DNA from: Nemertoderma westbladi
Taxonomy: Eukaryota > Xenacoelomorpha > Nemertodermatida > Nemertodermatidae
Length of the DNA stretch: 64,000 nucleotides
Assembly: GCA_032718475.1 (NCBI GenBank)
Contig: JAUCBJ010004931.1
Coordinates: forward strand, 1-64,000
Reading direction: 5' to 3'
Part shown: one piece after another, positions 56,336 to 64,000 of the stretch
Layout of the letters: each line of letters starts with the position of its first letter
How positions within the stretch are numbered: position 1 is the first letter of the stretch
The notes under the pieces: generated by a model
Seen by the model: only the letters and a program-made list of their open reading frames with translations
Told to the model about the DNA's origin: nothing
Database searches by the model: none
Program-made: the position numbers and the translations under genes

Positions 56336-57362
56336 TTAACTCTAGAACATTGCAATATTGTATGTATATTAACTCTAGAACATTGCAATATTGTATGTAT
56401 ATTAACTCTAGAACATTGCAATATTGTATGTATATTAACTCTAGAACATTGCAATATTGTATGTATATTAACTCCAGAACATTGCAATATTGTATGTATA
56501 TTAACTCTAGAACATTGCAATATTGTATGTATATTAACTCTAGAACATTGCAATATTGTATGTATATTAACTCTAGAACATTGCAATATTGTATGTATAT
56601 TAACTCTAGAACATTGCAATATTGTATGTATATTAACTCTAGAACATTGCAATATTGTATGTATATTAACTCTAGAACATTGCAATATTGTATGTATATT
56701 AACTCTAGAACATTGCAATATTGTATGTATATTAACTCTAGAACATTGCAATATTGTATGTATATTAACTCTAGAACATTGCAATATTGTATGTATATTA
56801 ACTCTAGAACATTGCAATATTGTATGTATATTAACTCTAGAACATTGCAATATTGTATGTATATTAACTCTAGAACATTGCAATATTGTATGTATATTAA
56901 CTCCAGAACATTGCAATATTGTATGTATATTAACTCTAGAACATTGCAATATTGTATGTATATTAACTCTAGAACATTGCAATATTGTATGTATATTAAC
57001 TCTAGAACATTGCAATATTGTATGTATATTAACTCTAGAACATTGCAATTTTGTATGTATATTAACTCTAGAACATTGCAATATTGTATGTATATTAACT
57101 CTAGAACATTGCAATATTGTATGTATATTAACTCTAGAACATTGCAATATTGTATGTATATTAACTCTAGAACATTGCAATATTGTATGTATATTAACAC
57201 CAGAACATTGCAATATTGTATGTATATTAACTCCAGAACATTGCAATATTGTATGTATATTAACTCTAGAACATTGCAATATTGTATGTATATTAACTCT
57301 AGAACATTGCAATATTGTATGTATATTAACTCTAGAACATTGCAATATTGTATGTATATAAA
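56336..57362. repeat. 33-bp tandem array, about 31 copies
   Basis: The monomer contains TCTAGAACATTGCAATATTG followed by TATGTATATTAAC. Near-identical copies differ by CTCCAG for CTCTAG in four or five monomers and one TTTTG for TATTG. Since 33 is a multiple of 3, frames on both strands stay open; none is a gene. Confidence 0.97.
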
Positions 57363-57499
57363 CTTTGATAAATATCAGCGAAAATATCGAATATAAAATT
57401 ATATAAAATAAGTTTGAACTTCGCTAATACTGGGTTTCATACAGTGAAGGATATCGTGACATTAGTGAACTTGTTGGGGTATGTTGGACCATTGAACGA

Positions 57500-57970
57500 A
57501 CAACAGGGATTAGATGTCATTTAATTGTGTTCAGGTATTCCAGGGTGCTCGTCGCGAATGCGATACGTTATGGGCAGTTGAATACAATACATAAAGGGTC
57601 CGAATCAGTCCAGTTTGCCATTGATGCTTTTAGAAATTTCAGGCATATATTTAATTCTCAATTACGCTTTGAAGTTTGGTTGGAAATCCTGCTTCAGAAA
57701 TGGAGCATATATTACTGTACTAGTTTGGATGCGTACTCCTAATAGTATCTATACAACATTGTAGTAAAGTGGCGGAATTACGTTGAGGTCTGACATAGTA
57801 GATCCTATCCATGACTCACATCCATACATAAGGGAGCTGAGGGCAGCTTCTGTTACATTTTTGTTATATATATATGGCATGTTTAAGTTGTTATTTATAA
57901 ATGTTATGAATTTATTCTACTGCTTCCTTCTCACGGTAACGCGCTTTTTAGATTTCCATTGGCACAGAAG
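57500..57970 (-). pseudogene. CR1/jockey-type LINE thumb fragment
   Basis: The minus-strand reading gives MPYIYNKNVTEAALSSLMYG, CESWIGS and, after a shift, ILLGVR. This matches the thumb and post-palm region of LINEs with a YxxxVxxAAxxSSLLYxxESW block. Frameshifts and stops occur near 57770. It fits the missing C-terminal part of the palm fragment at 63240-63690. Confidence 0.55.
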
Positions 57971-58149
57971 GATAATAACTACTAATTGATTCTTAATGAC
58001 TTACCGGTAAAAATAAGATCACTTCTACACCCTATCTATATGCTTGCACACAACTAAACTAATAATGATATAATTGATGTATGTATTTTGCTATTAACAA
58101 AGAAAAAAAAATATTTTATTAAATGAAAATAAAACACAAAATTGCACTA
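57971..58149. other. AT-rich spacer
   Basis: Includes minus-strand A/T-rich sequence following the NeSL-like LINE end; nothing else seen. Confidence 0.4.
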
Positions 58150-58184
58150 TGAAAATAAATTTTGCCTAGGGGAAGAAAGCGCTT

Positions 58185-59302
58185 ACGTAATGCCATCTAC
58201 CCAGGGAGGGAGGCTCGAGCTTCTACGGAGCCATATCGCAGCGTTTCCACGCCACAGACACACTGACAGGCGCTGGAATAGATGCCTGGCGGTTTCTTTG
58301 GCAGGGATACTGCGACGGAGACTCTGCAGATGCCCAATCTCGGAGATGATTGAGGTGGAGTGGGAGTCCCAGCCCCCAAGTGCCTCAAGAGCCAGGGGGG
58401 TGAAGCCTACTCCTGAGGATTGGCACTCATCGAGGTGGGTGGCTAGCTTACATTCACGTGCAATGGTAAGGCCTGGGGTGGACGCAGCGCAGTTAATGAT
58501 TGAAGCGGTGAGATCACCGTTACGTCCAGGGCCATGGGCTGTCCCCGTCTCCAGTTGGGGAGGAAGATATCTGCCGGTCTGCTGCGGGAGCCAGGAATCA
58601 ACCCAGGGATTTCTCTCTGGGGCGCCAGAGCTGCGGATTGTGCAGCTTGGAAAATGGCATCCCAGAGGGAGTCGTGGCGTGCGATCCTGCCTGAGTCCCC
58701 ACCACAGCCAATGTGATGGTCCCCAAATGGGTCATCAGGGAGGGAGCAAGAGACACAGGGAGACGAGCTAGATGATAGTCGGACGCCTAACCAGTAACAC
58801 AAGAGAGTCTGTGCTCAGCGTCCAGGAAATGGAGACCAAGGGACTCAGAAGGAATGGCATGTAACCAGTCACCAGCGTGGCCAAGAGAAGTGGACTGTAC
58901 AAGGGCTCGGGACCTGTTGTTGGGCGCAGAGGACAGGAGCCGTTTGTAGGAGGAGATGTCAACTGAGTGGGATAGATTGCATTGGATGATAGGTGTTGGA
59001 AGGTCTTCCAGGGAGGTCCAATCTGGTTTATCGGCGTGCTCGGACAAGGAGGCCAGTGCAGAGGGGAGGTGGTGGTTACCTGGGGAGTGGCCTAGGATTC
59101 TAGTGACCAGGGTTTCTGACTGGGAGACAGAAGCAATATATGCGGCCGGGGAATGGTTTACGGCTTTTCTAAGGCCCAGACCACCCATCGAGACCGGAAA
59201 GCAAGCTTTGTTGTACGACCAGTCACTTAGGGAGCCTCCAACCAGATCAGAGAGGGTATCCCGCATGACAAGATCGAACTGTAGCGAGGAGTCCGGAATC
59301 AT
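58185..59302 (-). pseudogene. LINE C-terminal region with REL endonuclease
   Basis: SDWSYNKACFPVSMGGLGLRK (near 59160-59225) is the post-RT block. It is followed by CVSCSLPDDPFGDHHIGC (58700-58755), a CCHC-type motif, and IPGLIPGSRSRPADIFLPNW with ALDVTVISPLQ (58505-58615), the P-D...D/E-type core of a restriction-like endonuclease. The closing GFTPLALEALGGWD and RLSVCLWRGNAAIWLRS parts (58190-58410) are in another frame. Confidence 0.75.
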
Positions 59303-60687
59303 GGAGGAGGGACAGCAACAGCAAGACTACTTTGGGTAAAGAAAGGCATGATCGAAGAAGGGTAGATTCCATCTTGGAATCCTGAAGGTCAGGAAGGCGA
59401 TCAGTGATGGAGCGGACTTTGGCCACTCTTAGCATAATGGTCTCCTCGCAGTATTGAGAGGAACCAATCGGGGAGCCAAGTAGGGTTAGACCATTGGAGA
59501 GGATGGGAATGGAGCGTGGTAGTGGATTCGAATGAACTGAGGAGCCAGCGGGGATGAAGACTTGGGATTTGGCGTGGTTGAGTTGAAGGTGTCTCAAGGG
59601 GCCTTCCTGTTCTAATGTGGCTAAGGCTTTTGACAAGTCGTCTGGGGATCCAACCAGTGAGCCATCGTCCAAATACCAGGCATTAATTATAAGAAAAGGG
59701 ACTTTGGCCCGAATAATCTTGGTCACGGGTGTAAATTTATGGCAAAAAGGAGGGGGCCCAAAGGATCACCTTGTTGGATGCCGGAGCAGCTGAAGATTTG
59801 TCGGTCACCAGCCAGAGGACAGCCTGGATTCCGTAACATGCCTCCACCCATGCGGAAAGAGAGGGCAAGTGTTCCCTGAGTTCAGCAAACATTTGTGAGC
59901 GGTCGATGGAATTAAATCGTTGCTGAAGTCAACAAGAAGAACCCACTTGCTGTCTGCTGGGATGGAGTGGTCTTCGAGGGCTGAGGAGACGGCTCGGACT
60001 ATGGCCTCGCAGCCAATGGGGGTACTGACACCAACCTGGAGGGGGGTGAGGATGTTGGAAGCATTCTGGTTTACTGTGGTTGCATTTACTGAGGATATGC
60101 GGTTTGTAATGGCACAAATAGCAGCAAGGGCCTGGTTGGCCTTGGCTGGAGATGGGGCTGATTGGCTTCTTTCAGATGGTTGGGGCGGAGCTTTGAAGAG
60201 CCAGGGGCTGAGCCAGGGGGAAAAGACTTGATAGCCTTGACAATGTCCTCTGGGCGGAAGTAGGCTGGTGGGGGTACTGGGCCAATTGGAAGAAGAGGGG
60301 GGGGGGGGGGGGGGGCTTAGGGGTGCTTCCCGAGCATGTCCTGGTATGTCTCTTCGGAAGCCTTTGCAAGTCCCTCTGAAACAAGGGCCTCTGTGCAGCC
60401 TTACGGTACTGGCCGTCGGCCATGGCCTGGTGGACTCGACGAGCATTAGATTCTCTAACTGATTCGGGACTGGGAAGTTTAGTGGATTTGTGTTTAATGG
60501 GGCCAGGTCGTTGGGAATCGTTGATTATATTTTCCCATAAACTGCTGATATATCCACTGAGCCATTTGCGGAGTCTAGCTTTCACTAACTTCTTGGTATC
60601 TTTCCAGTGGGATCTACCTGCTCTTTTGGGGTTGGCTAGGATGCATGGTGGGAGGAGGAAGATATGGGTCCAAGAGGTTGGGTTCAT
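59247..60687 (-). pseudogene. LINE reverse transcriptase segments
   Basis: Three overlapping frames. Residues such as KDTKKLVKARLRKWLSGYISSLW lie near 60540-60610. LQVGVSTPIGCEAIVRAVSSALE and VLLVDFSNDLIP lie near 59910-60050; the latter is motif A, where an Ala-Phe-Asn pattern is usual. The catalytic YLDD is at 59664-59675 with GSLVG following. A 19-base G run at 60297-60315 (C on the coding strand) sits in a proline-rich linker. Frameshifts near 60200, 59800 and 59740 make it dead. Confidence 0.75.
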
Positions 60688-60698
60688 GGGATCCCTGG

Positions 60699-62306
60699 CT
60701 ATGGAGTCACAGATTCTGCCGACGGCCTCAGCCCAAAGATCCCTAGCTGCTTTTGGGACGTGGCGGAGTGTGTGGACATTAGGATGGATGCTATGGATGG
60801 AAGGGGCGAGGCTGTTTTTGAAGAGAAGAGGTCCTGCTGTGTAGGGGTGGGTTCAGGTTGGATAGGGTTAGCGTGTTGCTGGCGGGGTTTAGAGTCTGTA
60901 GCCTCGGAGGGGGGAATGGGTAGGGTTGAAGGGTTAGATGGGGAGATTAGTGCAGTGGTGAGATGAGCTAGGAGGGATGCCTTATTACCAGTAATGGATA
61001 GACCTCTGGCTTTGAGGAGTGGCTTAAGGTCACACAGTCTTAGACCACTGAGATTATGTATGGGTGTTAGCAAATCGGACTTGGGCGTGGGGTCAGGTGG
61101 AGGGATGATGGCTGTGTCTTGAGAGGCATGGGAGTGGGGTGGGTGTGTAGGAGGTGGGGGGAGTGGCTGCTGGGGCCTGGAAGGTAGGGCGGCAGGGATT
61201 CTCGAGGTGGGGCATTGGGAAAGGGCTTGGGGGCTGGTGTACGAGGGGACGAGGATTACACTACTGTTATTATCAGCAGAGACCTTGTTATCTATAAAGT
61301 CACAATAATTATTAGAGTTATTATTACCAGTAATAAAATTTAGATCTGAGATTATATTTGCATCCTTTTGTGGGCTAGACGGAATGATTGATAAGGATTT
61401 TGATTGAATTACGACTTTTATCCACTCTCGTATAGGGATGATTTCCTCTAGTTGGACTATTATTGCGCCATAATCCTGTTGTTTATAAGCCAAAAGATAC
61501 CCATAGAGACAGGAGTAGATACCGCAATCGTAGCCATTTGACTGTATTAGGAGGAATGGTTGGGCTGTAATAGGACTCCATCTATTGAGAAGCCTCCCCT
61601 GGCTGGCTGGAGAATTATCATAGATCGTGTTTAGCATGTTACAAATTTTCGAAGAAGTTGAGGTCGGGTAAATGTTTCCCAGAGAGCAACATGTTACCAT
61701 CTCTTGGTCTCTGATGTTAGCTGCGTGTAATGTGAAGTGATTGCTTTTCCACTCAGGGGCCAGCAGGTAGACAGTTGTTGTAGGGCTGCAGGTTTTAAGG
61801 TAGTGTTGGGCTGCTCAGTATTGATTTGCGCAAATCTTTACAGCTGAAACCATGTTAAACTCGTCTGTATTGATGGAAGATCCTAAGGCTGATGATACTG
61901 AAAAAGTAGCCCTGTCACATTGTGTGTTTGCAGTGTGATGATCTAAAATGCTTAGAAACTCATCAATGTTTGAGCTGGTTATCCAAGTTCCTGGCTTAAG
62001 AGAGTCCAAATCAATTACATCGGATTTTGTTAGCTTAACTTTAGGTTTTATATCGTTTGAAGAGAGGAATTGCACTATTCGTTCTTGTATTGAAATTGGG
62101 TTGTTGGGATTATAGGAGTTAACTTGCGAAAAGGGATCCAAGATAATGCTCTCGTTAGACAGATCGGAACTCTCGGGTATAGTCTTGCTACTGGAAGCAC
62201 CATTGTCGACAAAAGAGGGGATAGACTGTATTTCTTTCTCCTTGAATCTTATATTGAAACGGGTTCCATCCTCCATTATGTCGTTTATCTTTTGTTCTCC
62301 TACCAT
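60699..62306 (-). pseudogene. LINE N-terminal ORF: Ulp1-like protease and SAP-like motif
   Basis: One frame broken by a single TGA at 61815-61817. LDSLKPGTWITSSNIDEFLSIL (near 61940-62010) fits the start of Ulp1 proteases. NHFTLHAANI (near 61715-61745) supplies the expected catalytic His. QSNGYDCGIYSC (near 61515-61550) supplies the oxyanion Gln and the catalytic Cys. The usual Asp in the YDSL-like block is replaced (TCCSLG), so the triad may be incomplete. LRLCDLKPLLKARGLSITGN (60990-61050), within a 35-residue stretch ending near 60948, resembles a SAP DNA-binding motif. Ulp1 enzymes cleave SUMO-like proteins; whether this one did is unknown. Confidence 0.68.
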
Positions 62307-62800
62307 TGCCGGTATATGAGAATTAGCCGTGAGAAGGATGGGGCTTCCGGATCCAAAGTGTTGAAGATATACAAAGAGATTACCGGGGTCACTGGCGGCG
62401 TCAATCCAGTTGAAAGTATCGATGTGTTTATCGAGGCCGCAGGAAGCGGCGAACTCATCAGAGGCTTTACGGAGGCGACCGCGACGGGTATAGTCGAAGT
62501 TACCGACGCGGTAGGAAACGAGGAGCCGGTTGGAGACTCTACCTGGGGAGCAGTGAGCTGCGGACTCATCAAGGAATCAAATGTGATTTCGGGAAGCTGC
62601 GAAATCGACGGCGAGTTAACCGAAGTTGCGGGGAGTGGCAAAGACATCGAATTATATGCCGAGGCCACATGAAGCGGTGGGCGCATCGAAGAGACTAACT
62701 CATTGAACTTCATTGAGACTAGAAGACAGGCTACAACAATCAAACCGTGCGATACACGAATACGTGCCAGGAATGAGCGAATCAAACTTATAAAGATAAA

Positions 62801-63239
62801 CTCAACAATCTCAAGAACTCACCCGGTACCGGTATCAGTAAACCAGCAGTCGATAACAAGATAACAAGATGTATAAAGTTCTGTAGCCTACCTCTATGCC
62901 AAAACATTCAAAATTTGTTGATTTTGCTAATAATGATGTTCCATCGGATTATATAGCTATACTCAATATCCATATCCCTTTCCAACCCAAGGCTCTGATT
63001 GGCTCTCCATTTGTGTGAGCTGATTAATGTACTGCTACCAAACCTGGCCTTCTCTGTAGTTACATGGGTATGTTATACATTATTACCTACAGTATATTGC
63101 ACCTAAGCTCCCCTTGTGGTTTATTGGTGAGATTGTGCCCCTTTACTTGGATGATAGATTTGGTGCCGACCAAATCTACTATTGTTATTCTTGGGTTGCC
63201 AATATATGGATTTTTTTCCCTCTATGGCGTGGGCCGCTT
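62801..63239. other. spacer, possible 5' region of the NeSL-like LINE
   Basis: No coding feature is recognisable. It separates the LINE from the palm fragment that follows. Confidence 0.35.
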
Positions 63240-63690
63240 TTTATTGCTAAAATTCTCCAGTAGCTTTGGTCGCTACGGTAACATTTACGAATTTATCGAG
63301 ATAAATAATAAATAATAGGCCACTCGATGATGGTACTTGTCTCATTGCTCTGCTGGCGGTGATTTTCATTATATTGTAAATATAGTATGATTTCAGAAAT
63401 ATTGCACAGAAAATATGGAGCATTTTTTCGCCGCAGCCCAGACGTTTCAGTGTTTCCAACAGGTAGTCCGTGTGGTACGTTATCATAGGCCTTTGCAAAG
63501 TCGATAAATATTTCAAATAACTTCACCTGTTTAAATTTAACGTAGTCAAATAGCAGCCTTACACTATATATTGGTTCCGTACAGCTTCTTAATTTTTGGG
63601 CACCTACTTGGCATCTCTCAATTGCACACCAATTTTCGCAGTTTGTTACGGGTATCAAAGAGTTTGGCAAATGAGTCTATAATAACTATA
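63240..63690 (-). pseudogene. CR1/jockey-type LINE palm fragment
   Basis: The minus-strand reading QVGAQKLRSCTEPIYSVRLLFDY, IFIDFAKAYDNVPHG (motif A), then in another frame LKRLGCGEKML and QVPSSSGLLFIIYLDKFVN. These are the successive fingers and palm blocks of a non-LTR reverse transcriptase. One frameshift lies near 63470, and the catalytic YxDD block is not found downstream. Confidence 0.7.
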
Positions 63691-63937
63691 CCACGGTGTT
63701 GTCACAATCTAATTCCGGTCCCTTCTTATAGTACAGTCAACCTAACGATAAAGAGGAGGTATCCCAAAACTAATACTTTTTTAATTATACATTATCCCGC
63801 TAATATCACCAAAAATGTCCTTTGTATCTCCTTTGTATTTCGGTACTGTAGTGCTGCAGTGTGTTTTATTATTTTGTTTAGGTTTGATATTGAAAACAAT
63901 AATTTTAAATCTGGTTGCAAAAATATAAAATAAGACT
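63691..63937. other. AT-rich spacer
   Basis: No supportable feature. Confidence 0.35.
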
Positions 63938-64000
63938 AACCTATGTTCTTGAGTTGTCGCTTATTGTTTTGGTTAAAAAAGCCCAACACTGCAATCTGCT
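63938..64000 (+). repeat. short dispersed repeat, truncated by window end
   Basis: Near-identical to 17966-18034: TTATTGTTTTGGTTAAAAAA, then CACTGCAATCTGCT, cut by the end of the window. Confidence 0.75.

Larger units (their letters stand above)
55099..57400. mobile_element. hairpin-bearing element, copy 2, with expanded array
   Basis: Sequence at 55099-55200 matches 42970-43075, and 55745-56330 matches 43075-43660 with only scattered differences. About 545 bp in between (55200-55745, including a 15-base G run and TAGCTAGTGTTTT motifs) is extra. The left inverted end is missing, as though the neighbouring element cut it off. The hairpin loop seen in copy 1 is reduced to a few bases (56320-56332) and the single monomer has become a long array. 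Confidence 0.65.
58150..62800 (-). mobile_element. NeSL-like LINE with Ulp1-like protease, SAP-like motif, RT and REL endonuclease (decayed)
   Basis: Successive minus-strand segments in shifting frames give, in order, an N-terminal region, a Ulp1 (C48) protease-like domain, a SAP-like motif, a proline-rich linker, RT with YLDD, a thumb region, a CCHC-like motif and a PD-(D/E)xK-type endonuclease. NeSL-group LINEs are known to combine Ulp1-type protease, RT and restriction-like endonuclease. At least five frameshifts or stops are present, so it is inactive. Confidence 0.78.

Noticed and set aside
56268-57396. Open frames of over 300 codons on both strands with a perfect 11-residue repeat
   Set aside because: Produced by a 33-bp stop-free tandem repeat derived from a transposon monomer.

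Overview
The window is animal (metazoan) nuclear DNA, most probably from an invertebrate, and almost all of it is accessory sequence. Evidence for this: AT-rich intergenic DNA, a sodium/chloride-dependent SLC6 neurotransmitter-type transporter, no operons or ribosome binding sites, and many eukaryotic mobile elements (Penelope-like, several LINE clades, a pogo-type transposase, Merlin-like and Harbinger-like miniature elements, a tRNA-derived SINE, and LTR elements). Unusually long poly(G)/poly(C) runs recur inside these elements. I do not assign a species. The only intact host-type gene I can support is the SLC6 gene on the minus strand at 24004-26367.

Layout. 1-1000: deleted Penelope-like element. 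1982-8673: 6.7 kb satellite with 31/40/46-bp monomers and higher-order duplications. 9745-10450: 24-bp AT array. 11732-16835: probable large non-autonomous DNA element whose ends are rich in ACGTTAA; it holds a 31-bp array, a Harbinger-like MITE, a tRNA-SINE and a foldback made of 19 copies of an 18-20 bp palindrome. 17350-19960: SWIM-type and MADF/BESS pseudogene exons and a second MITE. 20690-22895: RTE-like LINE (family 1). 24004-26367: SLC6. 26590-27910: decayed LINE of family 1. 29558-30643: dead pogo/jerky transposase. 30840-34235: decayed LINE family 2. 34348-35421: fragment of a Cys-rich repeat protein element interrupted by a solo LTR. 35424-38876: 33-bp array split by a 5'-truncated LINE (family 2) with an open reverse transcriptase frame.

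39619-42383: two Merlin-like elements, each with a perfect 9-bp target duplication; the first contains a LINE tail with its own 15-bp duplication, the second a transposase remnant. 42911-43985 and 55099-57400: two copies of one hairpin-bearing element; a single monomer in the first corresponds to a 31-copy array in the second. Between them, 44079-55098 is bounded by imperfect inverted repeats and carries a broken Cys-rich protein gene, itself split by a 7.9 kb LTR element (46076-54008). That element has apparently identical 551-bp LTRs, a TAAAT duplication, gag-type coding with BEL/Pao-like zinc knuckles, no pol, and long arrays of tiny hairpins. 58150-62800: decayed LINE with Ulp1-like protease, SAP-like motif, reverse transcriptase and restriction-like endonuclease (NeSL-like). 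It lies between two pieces (57500-57970 and 63240-63690) of another LINE.

The regions do not form a pathway. They record layered insertions, and target-site duplications give the relative order in at least five places. The most unusual items are the gag-only LTR element with its hairpin arrays, the palindrome foldback at 15159-16041, the Ulp1-plus-SAP LINE, and the monomer-to-array expansion.
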